Source: Sthenelais limicola (taxonomy: Eukaryota > Annelida > Polychaeta > Phyllodocida > Sigalionidae). Taken from it: a stretch of DNA of 64,000 nucleotides. Position 1 is the stretch's first letter, and each line of letters opens with the position of its first letter. The notes beneath the pieces were generated by a model that did no database searches, had not been told where the DNA came from, and saw only the letters and a list, made by a program, of their open reading frames with translations. Below are positions 10,648 to 24,252 of the stretch, piece after piece. Location of the stretch: the NCBI GenBank assembly GCA_942159475.1, contig OW804095.1, positions 93,075,740 to 93,139,739 of the forward strand, given 5' to 3'. Made by a program: the position numbers and the translations under genes.

Positions 10648-11318
10648 GCGAATAATAATAATAATCACCTACATAAAATAACAATGTATTTATTTACGAG
10701 AGAAAACATAACACCAACTTGACGTTAAATGGCCCACTTATGCTTGTAACCAAATATCCGAATAACACTAGCTATCGCATATCGCATGCACATTATATTA
10801 TAATTTATATGTTCAGAATATTGATAAACTCAGTCATATTGTTCACACTATGAGCAAGTTTGGTAACATTTATTTGTCGTAATCTAGAATGCAGCTTGAA
10901 ATCACTGTCAGTTTTGATTATCGCTCTGAAAATGTCTCCGTTTCCCCCACCCCAAGCACAGGGACACATCATGTCACGCCTGACAAGCAGATTGCGTCTG
11001 GACATATTCAATGCCAGGCAGAATGTTGATGTGACAGTTTAAACCAAACTGAATGCTTGGGGAGGCGCAACAACTCCGCCAATGAAGCGGCGCCCCACCC
11101 CCACACCCCACACCCCACACCCCCCTTCAAGCATATCGAGTTTCGCCACCTGCCATGATGTCCACCGAATTCGATCCCAAACCACAGCAGCGAAAATGAT
11201 CTGGAATTGTTTTGATCTTTTTCGGCGTGTGGGCAGGAATCGTTTGGAATGGGTAATGATGCGTCGCTGGTCCGGATTGAGGGATGTTAAATTGTGATTG
11301 CGGGTGTTTGTTTACGCA

Positions 11319-11626
11319 CTTAAAGCTGCATTTAAAGCTATTAGGACAAAGATAATCTTACTGAATTTATTCATTATTTGACCTATATGGGTTATATTTG
11401 CTGTTGTTATATTATATGTCTACGGCGATTTGAAGTCAAACCGGACAAAAGAAAATGAGTGCATCGCAGCAAAGGATTTGTAGGGAAAGCAACAGGGTAA
11501 ATTCATATCCTCCACAATTGTGGTCAAATGATTTCCAGATGCCTATAGGGAAAAAACAACGAAAAGAAGAAAATGTTTAGTTTTTGATCCATATAATGTT
11601 AGCTGAGGATGCAGCTAACGTTAAAC
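11319..11626 (+). mobile_element. F3 element, near full length
   Basis: It begins CTTAAAGCTGCATTTAAAGC and ends TTAGCTGAGGATGCAGCTAA, imperfect inverted ends. The interior holds TTTGACCTATATGGGTTATA, GATTTGAAGTCAAACCGGAC and GTGGTCAAATGATTTCCAGA, in the same order as the copy at 27965-28265. About 308 bp, non-coding. Confidence 0.65.
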
Positions 11627-11814
11627 AATTTCACCTCAACCATAGCAATTACAACACCTCGTTCTATTGTCAGCACATTTCATTTTATCTATGAGAAGCA
11701 TATGAAATGAAAATATTAAAGAAAGAATACTATCAAATTCTAATGCACTTATCAATTGTAACCCCCGAATATCTTTCTCTACATATTTAAAGATGTAGAG
11801 AAAGATATCGTAAA

Positions 11815-12125
11815 CCATCCTTTACTTCTCGATCATCATTAATTAAGAAATTATTTTAAAGAAGTTTACAGCAAGAACTAGCGACGTTTGATTGGAAGTT
11901 GATTGGAACCAGGCATATGCCTCAGTAGATCCTAATTTTATTCATAATCATATTAAAAGTGAATTGCTTCGAATCCTTAACCTATTATGACCCAAACACC
12001 AATTTAGAAATAAAAAGTCCAGGCCAGAATGGTACTCCAATGACTTACAACAACTAGTACATCAAATAGACAAATGTTTTAAGAAATTTAGGAAAACACG
12101 TAACCAAACTTATAAAAGAAATGCA
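11815..12125 (+). pseudogene. LINE ORF2 fragment between endonuclease and RT
   Basis: Conceptual translation gives LQQELATFDWKLIG, then, after a frame change, VDPNFIHNHIKSELLRILNL. After a stop it gives KHQFRNKKSRPEWYSNDL and QQLVHQIDKCFKKFRKTRNQ. The DW motif, the RPEW block and the Lys/Arg-rich helix that follows are characteristic of the linker after the endonuclease of LINE ORF2 proteins. At least one frameshift and one stop (TGA near 11989) make it a pseudogene. It ends where a partial F2 element begins at 12126. It is too far from, and in the wrong order with, the RT piece at 10456 to be one intact insertion. Confidence 0.7.
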
Positions 12126-12184
12126 ATGGTATGTCAGCGATAGGACGCCTACTGCGCTTTCTGCAACTTTTTACCTGGATACCT
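12126..12184 (-). mobile_element. F2 element fragment
   Basis: GGTATGTCAGCGATAGGACG, then CCTACTGCGCTTTCTG, is the central part of F2. Neither terminal repeat is present. It directly follows the LINE fragment. Confidence 0.6.
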
Positions 12185-12974
12185 GAAAATTCCATGTCAT
12201 TATAATTATGAAAGTGTGTTCAATAAAATGTATTTTTTTAAAAACTCAAATGAATACTTCCAATGTTCACCACGATGCAATAATATTAGCCCTTTCCCAT
12301 TCTTACATCCAAGGCAGAACATCACAAAATGCAAACCCTCTAAAAATGGCCATTTACCCTGAATGAGTGCAGTCCACTGTACCATCAATATGTCCACCTC
12401 TCTAGTGTTGCATTGTCAGGGGATGATGAGAATATAATGGTTAAGGCGCGGGCAACTTATCTCACAGCTAATAATTCCAGCACTTCTTCATAGATCCATT
12501 CTGCAGGCCTTGCTGGGCTTTTAGTACGACTGCCATTTCGAGGTCCAAAAGCGCGTAGCTAAAAACTGATGCGATCTTTCCATGCTAATTACTCTACTAT
12601 TTCTGGCCGTACTATGCATAAGATATTGGGAAATGGCAGATTGAGTGTGGCTGGGTGGGTGAGAGGAGTGGGGGGTGGATTTAACGATTTTCTCGTTTGT
12701 GTTCCTGTCTTTACCAATCCATTTAAAAGTCATATTGTCATATGGATCCAGCTATAAATTAATTGACTTAGTATAAGCATGCATTTAAAGGGGTGTTTCG
12801 CTTACGCTTTAATCAATATCAGGGAGACTATATAATCATGAAACATTGCATATTTCTAACATTTTAAACCATGTCAATCATTTTTTACATTCTACGGTAT
12901 TTTTTTTAAAAAAAATTCGTGAATGTTAGTGAATTGGGTACCATTCTGTCAATCATCCTGAGTAGCAAGTTCAT

Positions 12975-13548
12975 GTGATAGATTTTGAGGTGTTGGTTGA
13001 GGATTGGTGTGAGGAGTGTGGACACTTATCTGGGAGGATATCTGGATGCCCATCTCTGTGTGATGTAATTCACACCAACACTACTAACTTTGCACTTATG
13101 CAAGGACTGCTTGATTGACAACCTTCTACCATCTCTGCAGTAAATCCCTGAAGGCCAGTGTGACATCCTTTTGGTTGACATTTGTTGTATTCTATTGGCT
13201 ATCTTGGTTTGATTGACAAGTTGCCACTTAAGGCCACTGTATAGGTTTTGAGAGGAACCCATTTAGAGAGGACCACCCATGACTGAATCTGAGTGATCTA
13301 CACCTACTACACCCTTTGGGATTTCTGGGTTTCAAGTCTTGGAGACAGACAAGCTCGCAATTGCAAAGACTAAAAGACAATTGTGTATTATTAGATTACA
13401 ATATGTTGTTTGATGTCTTATGTCTAATTCCCTTGCATTGTACTTTCATGTTTATCCAACTGCCTTTGTAAACAGGGAGCGTGCAACTTTCCTAGTTGTT
13501 AATAAACTGAATTTTACTTCCACTCCTTTGTTCTTCTAATACACACAT
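12975..13548 (+). other. Possible solo LTR or transcript 3' end
   Basis: A stretch of balanced composition with few low-complexity tracts ends in TTGTTAATAAACTG (AATAAA at 13501-13506), followed by a T/C-rich run and ACACACA. That is how an LTR or a polyadenylated exon could end. I tested TG...CA boundaries at 12974, 12991 and 13008 and found no matching target duplication, so the call stays weak. Confidence 0.22.
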
Positions 13549-13595
13549 TCGAGGCATTTCAGATTACAGTACGTCTGATATTCATAATCTAGCCA

Positions 13596-13672
13596 TTGCG
13601 CACAAATAGTTGACCGTAGAATTCGTTTCCTTCGGAAACGCACAATATATACATTAACTTAAACTGATTATG
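13596..13672. repeat. Dispersed repeat shared with 49861-49936
   Basis: GCACAAATAGTTGACCGTAG, TCGTTTCCTTCGGAAACG and ACATTAACTTAAACTGATTA match the second site in order and spacing. The GTTTCC..GGAAAC core is a small palindrome. The family is unknown. Confidence 0.6.
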
Positions 13673-13810
13673 AAGTTAAACAGAAAAATAGTTCATTAAA
13701 TGATTGATTAACTTAATAAACTTATAACTTGTTTCTTACAGGTGAGTGACCTTCCCTAGGCAGTATAGATAAACAAGTGGCGGTCAAGGTAACGTTAAAA
13801 TATCTGTATG

Positions 13811-13968
13811 TGGGTGAAGTCGCCTGAAAATGTACGATTCACCCTCACCAATCCTCTCAACGAATACCAAATCTACTGAGGTACACCTATAATATTTATC
13901 ATTTTACAGCCTAATTTAGCAGAATTTACTAATTGTATGCCGAGCTGCCGATGGTACAAATTGTGACA
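13811..13968 (+). mobile_element. F1 element
   Basis: TGGGTGAAGTCGCCTGAAAA and TGTACGATTCACCCTCACCA form the left end. CAGCCTAATTTAGCAGAATT then leads to CGAGCTGCCGATGGTACAAA and the degraded right end. The interior is shortened to about 158 bp. Confidence 0.7.
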
Positions 13969-13970
13969 AA

Positions 13971-14071
13971 AGTCTAGGCTCAGAACTGAGAGAGTCCCCC
14001 CAAACTAATCACTGACACTGGTCACTGACATGGCATACTTATCTGATCTGAAAGACTGTGACCCTAGACTG
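13971..14071 (+). mobile_element. F2 element, internally deleted, abutting F1
   Basis: AGTCTAGGCTCAGAACTGAG opens it and GACTGTGACCCTAGACTG closes it; these ends are inverted copies. The GACGCCTACT core is lost, leaving about 101 bp. It starts within three bases of the F1 end. Confidence 0.65.
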
Positions 14072-14701
14072 TATTAGTATATAGTATTGTCAAGTATTTC
14101 CTTAATTTAACACTTTTAAGCATAATTAATCAGCTGTATTTAACCTAGGGTGACAGGTAATTCATAACAACTACTAGAGATAGTGTTGTGAACAAAATCA
14201 AGTTAATGATCTAAGAACATCCATGTGCAATCAAGGCCTTTTAAAAGTAGAATTAGTTTGCTCTAGTTCTCCTATAGATATAAGGGAAGGGGTTAGAGGC
14301 ACGGTTAGGAACACCATATATATATATACATACTACTGAATGATATACTGTTTCTCATATATTACTGGGCTTTGATACCATAAAATGTGGGGTTCAAAAG
14401 AGAAATTGAATAACATTTTATAACAATGATCCCCTACGTTATTGCTTACAGATCTATAACAGGGGGTATAACCAATTTCGAGACTAGAGACTAAAAGGAT
14501 TAACAACCTCCATTTCTGGTCTAATGCCTTGCTTGAGTCATTGACTTTAGACGGCCTATTTATATAGTACGATCCTCCAAACTTAGTACGTGGAGGTGTT
14601 TATATTTGATTGCGTAATGACCAAAACATATCACCTCAATAAATACCTAACCTCGAATAACTGCATTCTCGGAAGACCCAAGGGCCTCAACCAAGGCCCG
14701 A

Positions 14702-14715
14702 CCCCCCCCCCCCCC
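14702..14715. repeat. C14 homopolymer
   Basis: Uninterrupted C run, followed by a C-rich and CACA-rich tail to about 14755. Confidence 0.95.
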
Positions 14716-15237
14716 TCCCCCCGCATCCACACTCACACATACCCACACACTATCCCATGTAACTGTAGAGAAGCAAGCTAGGTTCGAGAATCACCATCTC
14801 CTCTGCTAAAATGGCTGTCTAGCATTTACAGCCACGGAGAAGCACATTGTTTTTCACACACGGTGGGGGAACAAACTACCTTCGTTAGTTGCTGCGAGCC
14901 AGGAGGACAACCTGCTATGAGAGGAGGAGAACCTGGAGGAGGACTTACAACAAACAGCAGCTGAGCCCATGCCTCTATTGGAGGAGGAGTCAATCCCTGG
15001 CAGGCTGGCTGGCAGCAGGCAAGTGCCAGTGATCACTGCTCTCCTTACCTGGGACCTTTCAGGTGGCATGGCCATGTAACAGGGGAGGGCCTTGGTTTCG
15101 GTTAGTTTTTGCTTGTTTTACCCGCTTATATATATAATTAAAGAGATCATCCACTGGATCGCAAGACCCCATGATTCAGTGTGATCATGCAAGCAGGTTA
15201 TAATGACACAGTCTATAGATGCTCACCTAAGCTCACC

Positions 15238-15418
15238 TAAGGCTCAGAATTGAGAGATTCCCTTCAAACTGAGGGAAAGTCTCTCGCTCCTAACCGCAAA
15301 ATGCCATTAGAATCCCATTAGGATATATTTCATGGCCAGGAAGGCCATTAGCGCAGTAGGCATCCAATCACTGACATACCATTCTTATCTGAACTGAGAG
15401 GCTGTGAGCCATGACTGG
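15238..15418 (+). mobile_element. F2 element
   Basis: It carries AAGGCTCAGAATTGAGAGAT, CTTCAAACTGAGGGAAAGTC, AATGCCATTAGAATCCCATT, GCGCAGTAGGCATCCAATCA and GAGGCTGTGAGCCATGACTG in F2 order. The left terminus is disturbed: a CAGTCTATAGATG-like start at 15209 is followed by a duplicated AGCTCACCTA. Confidence 0.75.
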
Positions 15419-15571
15419 ACCAGAATGAGGAGAGCTACGTATGCATGGCACTGTTCATAGGTCGTAACGCCTAAGGACTGATTGCAGTGATATGATCGCA
15501 ATAATATATATATATATATAAAAAATAGATATTTCTGTAATTAGCAATCGCTTCCGCCTTGCGACCGAAAG

Positions 15572-15614
15572 GAGCCCTTGCGATATATCAACAGTCAAAG
15601 TTATACCAAGGGCG
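15572..15614. mobile_element. SINE-like core fragment
   Basis: AGCCCTTGCGATATATCAAC followed by AAAGTTATACCAAGGGCGG resembles the core of the SINE insertion at 42006-42187 (ACGCCCTTATCAACA...GGTTATATCAAGGGCGG), including the pairing of CCCTT with AAGGG. It is short and diverged. Confidence 0.35.
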
Positions 15615-15712
15615 GAGATATCAGATCCGTTCAAACTAAGGGAAACTAGCTGGAAATTCCCATTATAAAGATCCCATTACATTAGGACGATGTCGGTGGG
15701 CCTACTCCACTT
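15615..15712 (+). mobile_element. F2 element fragment (short subfamily)
   Basis: TATCAGATCCGTTCAAACTA, GATCCCATTACATTAGGACG and GGTGGGCCTACTCCACT match the left half of the F2 variants at 42971 and 53359. Confidence 0.5.
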
Positions 15713-16189
15713 AATTGTACATGTATTTTTTTTAAATCGAAACAAAACGCGGGTTATCATATTTTCAGAACCCTGTATCATTTTGAGCGAAGTCCGAAAT
15801 AAAGAATGAAATCAGTGTAAAGATCCAATTCAAAAGAGCCAATTTCCTAGTTAAATTGTGTCAATCAATTTTCATTGTAATAAAGTAAACATCGCACCCT
15901 CTGCCCAGACATAATGAACGCTCCTGTCATACACAAAAGAACAGGACCATCCAGGTCTTGGATTTGGTAAAATCTCGGTGACGAGAAGCGAGCGACAGTC
16001 TAATCTCAAATGCTGTGTCCCCCAGTGATGCTGTTGCCGACTCGAATGCATTTGTTCTCCTGGAGATAACGCGCAGTAACGAGGACACAGCTGAGTGTCA
16101 ACGTCAGAAGCAACAGCAGTTATTACACACCAAATATTATTAAGTGGGTCCGAGCCCAAGCATGGAATTCTCCCCTAGCAAACTGTGGA

Positions 16190-16330
16190 GGAATGCTGCC
16201 CCCGCGCTTTAGTTGACCCGTGTGCCACGTGATGTCATCAACATGCATGTGCGCGCAGAGACAACGGCAAGAGACACCTAGCGGACGACGAACCATTCGA
16301 GCGACGTTTGCACGAATGCGAGACATGCTT
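16190..16330. promoter_or_regulatory. CpG-richer patch with overlapping E-box and CRE-like site
   Basis: CACGTG at 16226-16231 overlaps TGATGTCATCA at 16230-16240. The surrounding 140 bases are richer in CG dinucleotides than the rest of the window. No gene start is evident on either side, so a regulatory role is inference. Confidence 0.25.
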
Positions 16331-19300
16331 TACGCATGTGTGTTTAATATTTGGGTGACACCAGATGTCAAGGAGGACATGGAGTAACGCGGGATTAAAG
16401 CGTCTGTGAGATTGCACGTCATGCCAGCATGCTGGCTAGGATAAATATGAAAGAAACATTTTCTGTTTGACGAAGCAGATATCATTCACAGTAAAATAAC
16501 AAAGGAACTCAACAATACCCACTTACAGACACCAAAACTGGAGATATCGCATTAATAATATCACCAATGGATATGTTATAGAAAGAAAGCTACAAACCCC
16601 ACAACACCTGGAAAGCTAGCCATTCCACTTGCTATTAACTGATCCGCCTGTAATTGGAAGAATTGTATAAATCCATGTGAATTACTATGTCATCTCAGAG
16701 GCAAATGTACGATCACTGCTTGTGTGTCTATACACTAGAAGTCCCCTGTGATATTGGGGCCAAATGGTGTCAATTAGTGACGAGAAAGACCTACTAAGAG
16801 TTAGTTGTATAACTATAAGTGTATTAAAAAGGTAGGTAACAAGGATCATATAATGTAATCTGTGCTGGATTCACATGGGTAACTCTTTGATAGGTCATCC
16901 GCGGAGAAATAATTCTGTTATTAATATTATACAACTTTCAAGGAAAGATTTTTCACCTTAAATACATTGTCATTGGAGTTTTATTTGTTGGATTTACAGA
17001 CAAGAATTTCTAGACGTTAATACACGAAAATGCATATTTAAAACAATCAGTGTAATAACAGTTCTTGCTGTGTTTACTTTAGATGAGAGGACTTTAGTGA
17101 AAGACGAAACTACTTTTTTTTAAAAAGTAAATTGGAAATTATCTATTGTCCACAAAATGTTTTTCATCCCCAAAATGTAGCGTCTATCACAAAAACGAAG
17201 TAATTCATTTCTTTTGTTATTTGTTTACCGTATATTCTTCTTTAAGTGTCAGAATCTGTGTCAGAATCTTTCCTATGACGGAGAAAGATGAATTTGTCCT
17301 GAGTACAGACCAACACAAAAATAGTTAGTCTTCCATAATGACGTGTTTTCAAAGACAAACTTTGAATGAATCACTCCATTGTAGATGACGATAACGCAAA
17401 AGTATATTTGGACAGTTGCTCACTTCATGTTATTAACAAAGTAGCACCACCGACCGTAAATTAGTAAAAGTCCTGTAAAGGCCCTCGCATACATCATGTC
17501 ATTCCATGTTACACTAAATCAGACACATATCCTTGTATAGATCCGGCCCTGCAAACACGGCACAACCTTTTCGTCCCCAAATAAGAAACCAATCTAATGA
17601 TCACAACACTTAATCATCTCCATCACTTTCTATCTTTAATAAAAGTTTTACGGTATTTAGGATGCGTTGTTTAGGGGAATATCAGTTATGAGTCAAATGA
17701 AGTCAAAATAATACAAAATAAAATAGCCATAAAGTTTTATTTTTGTTCCAAGTTTTCATATTGTATAGGACTGATCTATACAAGTGACATCTTGGTCACC
17801 TGAGAGGTCATGTGTATCAATATTTACCAACAAAGTCCCTGACTGGCCCAGCTGTTACCGAACCTCAGAGAGACGTCCCTGCTGATTGGCGAAATCTCAG
17901 TCAAGATGACACCGCGCATTCCTACCCAAGACAGAGGCAGTTGCTAAGGTCAACTAACCGTTGCTAAGGTTATCCTTTCACACACACCCCCCCCCCCCCC
18001 TCCCCGCCCCCCTCTGGTCTGGAGGAGATTTATGGGCGGTGCGGTGTGCCATATGGAGGCATTATACCCACTCTGTCAATGGGGTTGTTACCATAGAAAC
18101 CTTACGCTGGGAGTGGCAGATTCCGACCGACGGACTTCCTGTTAGAAATATGCTCCCCCGAAGTTCGAGTTACCCAACGATGACACCCTGCCGTTGAACG
18201 TGATTGTCATTCGATGGAACACTGAAATTATTTCTTTTAATGCACCAGGGAGAGAAGTCACAGAGTATTTCACCCATTGTCAGTAATTTTGACAGTAATC
18301 TCTGACCAGAAAGCAATATATAATGAACGGAACAAATATTTTCTGCTGAGAGAGACGTTAATAGCTAGCTTTTGTTTGGGACGCTGCCAAAGTGGGGCTA
18401 CAAATCACCAACAAGGGTTAGATAAGATGGCAACCCCACCCCATGGAAACCATAGTAACAGGTCCCATACTGGAAGAAGAGGAACTGGAGAAAGCCTCTG
18501 AGATAGAGTTCGAGCAGGAGAAGCAGGAGGAGGAGGGAACAGAGAAAGAGTGAGGAGCTCCTGAAGGAGTGACTCGAGGGCTGGAGATGTGTTGAAAGGC
18601 TGTCCAGAAGAGATATCACCTCTGACCGAGCCTAGCCCCGTCCACTCCGCACTACACTGCAGTACACTCCACCTCCGGTGTCCCGCGGGTGCACGGATCC
18701 AAATTTCATTGGAGTTCTCTATATCATAGGATGAGGTGCTGGAGGAGTATTTGGGCGGTGGGAGGTATAGCTAAAGGAAGGCTTCCTCTTGTTGGTCGTC
18801 TTAACTTTCTACTTGATTTGAACCAGACCGAAGAGTAATTTCAGGAGGAAGAGGTGGAACTGGAAGAGGGGTGGAGTGAAAGGGCAGAGGTGTTATCTAA
18901 GAGTTAGAACCACCCCTGTTCTTGGTTAAACTTCCTTCCTTATTAACAAAATTCGTTGCTCAACTACTCTCCAAAACAGCTATCAATATCTGTAGGAACG
19001 GCAAAATGCATTGTCCAGGAGAGATAATGGTAATTCGTGTGTAGACATATAACAACGGACTGCTCTTAACCACAAAACCCAATGCATTCATTCTCTATAG
19101 GCATTCTAGGCTCCTGGGATATTATAGTTGTGAAGTACCACTAACTCAAAATGTGCCAAGTACGATACCAATCAGTATCCATCATGAATTTGCTCTGTTT
19201 GTTGATATAACAATTGTAACAAATTATATTCCTGTTACAAGACAATGACTTCGGCGACATCAAGCCCTGCCTGGCGTATTTATAAGCCGGATTTTCATTT

Positions 19301-21257
19301 GGATTATGTCCTACCGGACACTTCATTAAAACGCCGATTTCTTCAACTTCAGGTATGTCATCTGTGAAGACTAACAAGGCATGTAATCAAATTAGGGCAT
19401 GCGGTTTTGATAATTAACCTAATTTTGGGAAACGTGGGAATTTGGATTTGTACCAATTCTCTATTGTCGCTAATTGATCCGATGTATCAATGTCAAAATA
19501 AGAAGCATTGATCAAAGAAATAGCTTCCTAAAGCTTTCTCTTGGATAGCATTTAAGTCATTTAAGTCAATTTATACAAAATATAACACTTATATTCATAG
19601 GAACTGAAGAGTATTTTACGTTCACTGAAACTATTCCTACCACTGAGTTGAACTCACGTAAATAGATGTAGATGTATGTTTACTAATGTCTACATTGACA
19701 ATAATAAAATTATAATGCCTCATTCATTTATCCACAATTCTCTGGGTAAACGAGTGAGTAAGTTCTAATAAAAAACACAAGACAGCTTAGATTTGACAGC
19801 AATAATTTATTTGTTTGGCAAAACAATGATAAAGAGAATCTAAATTAAGTATTCGCTGTCACACCTTTTTTCGGTCAAGGTTTCAAACGTGAAGATGTAT
19901 TTGACAGTTTGCATGGGCGACTTGTATACAACCGTGACACTATGTTAACCTTAAATGTTCCTTAAGTCAGTGAGCTCTTAATGATGTGCTAACACGTACT
20001 TCATGTACCATATACATCATTAGAATTTAATACTACCTCCTCTCAGCATGACTATAGATACAATATTGGGAGCGGTGAGTTCCCTTGGTAACTCTTTTTC
20101 TATTTAGGTTTGATTCATTGCTTCTGGTCATGTCATATTGTTGTGAAATCTCTCTTGTGTAGACATGCTATTTAACAATGTTAGTCTCTTATTGTTGTCG
20201 TCCTGAGTATTCTACTAAAAGTACAGGCAGGTCACACCTATACATAAACCAAATAAATAATAGTGGTTAACAGAGGAAACGAAACCATGTGAAAGTGGAT
20301 ATATTAAATAATGCAATGATTATTTGAGAGTTGATACTTTCCATGCAAAAGAAACAATATATGGGATTGACCGGAGTCAATATTCTACAATTGTTATATA
20401 TATTTATACATGAATTCAAGGTGATTATGTGGTCTCAGGGGTCGAATATCTGCTCACCTTACTACTCCTTTCCGGGGCGGATCTAGAGGTGGGTTGTGAG
20501 GGGGATGGAAGCACCGTCCCCCTCGGGTAAAGATATGTTTTAAAACCTTTGTCTCACTTGTCAAGTGAAATACTCATCCCTCCCTTATCCCCCTACCTAA
20601 CTAGATCCCCACTGTTTCACTCTCTCTCCCCTAGGTTCCCCTCTTTTCTCTTTTTCTTTCTCTCCTGGGGAAATGGTTACCATTTCCTAAGCTACCATTC
20701 ATGCATTCATATATATGTGTCTTCCTCCCACCTGTCCTATATAAACCGCTTAGTTATGATATAGTTTCTATTCTCTGCATTAAATTTAAATTTAAACTAG
20801 ATTTCTCCGATGATCTTTTTATGTTTGCACTTTGTGCTGTCCCTTTCCTTCAATAGATCGCGGCTTATTCCATCTGACTTCCTTCCCGTTTTTCCTGCCA
20901 ACTCGCCTCACTCTCACTTCAATCTCCCAGTCTGTACGTAGAAATGGGCAACATTACACATAACCTGAGATTATGAGCTTTTAATATAATCTCGTTGGTT
21001 GCATGTATATAAGAAGATAATCTGCTAGGGCTGTAGTTAACTAGTCTGATATGTAGCCTCCATACCCACTCGAATACTTCCTCCACACCTACTCACCTTT
21101 ATCTAACCCCCACCCAACACACACCTAGAAAACCTTACTCCGTCTGAGCTTGTATATTAGCTCTAAGGTCTGAGAAAATGTAAAAAGATTGTAATTAAAG
21201 ATTCTAACAAAAGATGTACCACCACCTAGATTACCACTACCTAGTTTTCACCTACTA
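16331..21257. other. No gene seen
   Basis: AT-rich non-coding sequence with a C14 run at 17987-18000 and a purine-rich patch (GGAGGAAG-type) at about 18460-18900. Open frames are short and have no splice or similarity support. Confidence 0.5.
17987..18000. repeat. C14 homopolymer
   Basis: Uninterrupted C run of 14 within a longer C-rich patch ending near 18013. Confidence 0.95.
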
Positions 21258-21348
21258 CACTCTATACGAGAAGTGTTGAGAGTAAACATCAAAGGCGGCC
21301 AATGACAACCCTATGGGGCGCCGCTCCCAACACATCTCGTACAGAGTG
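21258..21348. mobile_element. 91-bp inverted-repeat element
   Basis: CACTCTATACGAGAAGTGTT at the left and AACACATCTCGTACAGAGTG at the right are inverted copies with about three mismatches over 25 bp. They enclose about 40 bases including GGGGCGCCGC. No coding capacity; a small MITE or fold-back. Confidence 0.65.
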
Positions 21349-24252
21349 CACACACCTATTTTGGCCCTCGTCATACGTGTATTTAGACTAGCACCAGGTC
21401 CCTCAGCCTGTCTCAATGGGCACACAACTTAATTGGGCTTTACTCAAGCTTGGAGTTTTTGTATTCCTTAGTCGAGACCTTAGTGACTTTTACATGAGAA
21501 TATACTTTTGATAATTTTATTTTTAAAACAATCAAAGACTTGCACAAGTCTAACATCTATTGTATAGCTTCCATACCCACTTAAACACTTCCTTCCATCC
21601 TCCCTATCTCCCCCTCCCCACCCAACCACCCACCAGCCACCCTAACGTCCATCCGCATACACGTGATACACAAGTCTTCATCCCCACTTCACAAAATTCA
21701 CCCATGCATGACGCAATGCCACCCCCTGCCATGACATGTCACCCCGCCTTACATGCTAAACCTGCCTTAGCATGATAAGCATGTGGCCCCCATACACACA
21801 AACATGTCATATGTGCCCTAGTAACATGCTCTCAACCCCGGTTACCCTCTCAATACTGCTTTTGCCATATTTTCGATGAAAAGCTGCCACTTCAAAAATA
21901 CCATTACATATAGGTATTTTCGGTTCAGTCCGGCTGTAGAAAAACACTTTCGGCAATCCTGGGGTTGCAGGCTATCTCGAGTCGAGACGATTTTCAAATT
22001 ATACAAAGCAACCCCAAAGTTTTCTTTTTAAAAAGTAATAAAAAAATTTGGAAAATATTTTTAGCCCAACAGAGAGTACGTATACAGTACACAATTCGAC
22101 ATCCTAAAGCATACACCGTAACTTTTGAATACATTTCTAAACCCCTTTTCCAAACCCCTTTTAAGAGCTTTTCAATGTTAACAGAAACTACCGCAATACT
22201 GTTATCATTAAATAGCCTCAGGGTTTCCTGGTGATTCTAAATTCAATATATATAAATTTACTTCAAAGGCAGAAATTATAAGATAAGATCAGATAGTGTA
22301 TAAATGCTTAAATACCGAAAATAATGAAAGAGTAGGGATGCATGAAGAGAAAATACCACCACGCAGCGGGCACCCCGAATATCTTCAGAAGAAGCAGAAA
22401 CAAATTAGTTCCACGGTTACGTTATAAGGTGCTATGCTATAACTTAGAAGGGATAAGGATAGGATATGTTATTTACGACTCGGTGTTTGCTCGTACGTTA
22501 AAAGGGTTGGCTTGATAAAAGATACGTTTGCTGTTGGTTATAGCTTCATCACTGAACCAGGTTCTTAATGTTTGAAAGCAACATTATTTGGCCTAGAGGG
22601 CAGAATAAAGGAAATGAAGGATGTGGCAAAAAGAAAAAAACGTTATTTGTCCTAGGTCAGTCAACAATAGTTCTCACAACATTCACAAGTCGGCCTTATA
22701 TCGTTTGTAATGGTTGATGAAGTTGAAATAAGATTTGATCTTGGAAAATTGGATTTCAAATAGTTTATGGCATAATATTTTTTCATAGATATCTTCTTCT
22801 TGGTTGTCGTTCGCTATATTTTTTTTATAGATATGATATCAGTATAATCGATCGAAAGTCTAGTAAAATTGCTCCATGGGATATATGATGTTACACCAAT
22901 ACGTGTCTTTTCCTATGCCATTAGTCGAGCGTTCCTTGTCGAAAGTTTCTGGTTGTAAAAGAGCGTAATCGTGAGATACGACATCAGACTCTGTTCTGCC
23001 AATGTCAGTTAAAATGATTATTGTCATTGACAGTCATGGTAATCATATTTAGAGCTATTTAGAGCGCAGGTGCCTGTCCCTGATTCCATCTTTAGAATGA
23101 GTAATATTTCTATTTTGTGTAAAACTGCACTTATAAATACTTGCCTGATGAAAATGTAGAGCGGAAAGGACTGTTTTTGTGCGATTAATCTGGCCCATTT
23201 CACGGGGCTTCGTGATTTACATACTTAGCACGTTCATCTTTCTCATAATTTGAGAGCAGCAGAAAGTACATTGCTTGTTTGGATTGTACTTTGAATGTAG
23301 ACATCACTCCAAATACTGGGACATTCGTACGTCTCCTTTAGTAGTGAAATAAAGAGGGATTCCTGTAAAAATGAACTCCAGTCTGGAGGTTGCCCTCCAT
23401 TAGCATATATCCCTATTAGGCCAAACAGAAAATAGGCGTTTCGATTCACAATAGCTGAACATATCTTGTTCTGGCCTTTAATTATTACATGAACTTACGT
23501 GATCACAAGTCATTCTTCATTCTCCTAAAGAAATTGTTTTGTTCTCTTGTATACATTTTTTATATCCCCATGAGACAAATCAAAATTATACAAAACAATG
23601 TTTACGTCATCTTAGATAAATTTGCTACCAAGAGTTACAGAATGCAGCTTTAAAGTGGCTAAGATAGTTAAAATGAGTAGTCATGAAATCTCGTGAAACT
23701 TTGTCGGTCTAATCATATAATGATGGGTATAGCAATATCTGAAGTTTTGAGTACCAGCATTGCGTTTTCATTCAATGATTAGGGAATATTTGACCTTTTC
23801 ACGAATGTAACTGTTTACTTCATGAATAAAAATTCAATATATATATATGTGTGAGGACTGGGTCAGAAGGCTTTATACATTTCACATCTGTGAGGAAATG
23901 GTGATGCCACAAAACAGTGCTGCCAGAGGCTCCAAGTGGTCAGAAATATGAATGACTTTAACCCAGGAGTCTATGGACAACATTTGGTCGAGCCTGGCAT
24001 TATGTAACTCCAGATGTCAAACCAACTGCCACTTTGAGATTTCTGTATGGCGTACAAAAACGATTTTGCTCCCTATTTCTTCCAAATATCTGATATAATA
24101 TGAATTTTATAGTTTTGCTATCCACGGGAGTTAGTTAGGTAGGATATGGTGCATCAAATACTAGAAAAGGAAGTAGAAATTCCGTTACTCGATAATCTAG
24201 CTCAGAACAGCGAGAAGTGTCATTTTGGAGAGGTTCTGTCAATGTTTGTATA
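21349..24252. other. No gene seen
   Basis: AT-rich sequence. CAGAATGCAGCTTTAA at 23639-23654 is an isolated F3 end. No exon is supported. Confidence 0.5.

Noticed and set aside
19141..19377. Minus-strand 78-codon frame containing several Cys residues
   Set aside because: The Cys spacing matches no zinc-binding motif I know, and there is no splice support.
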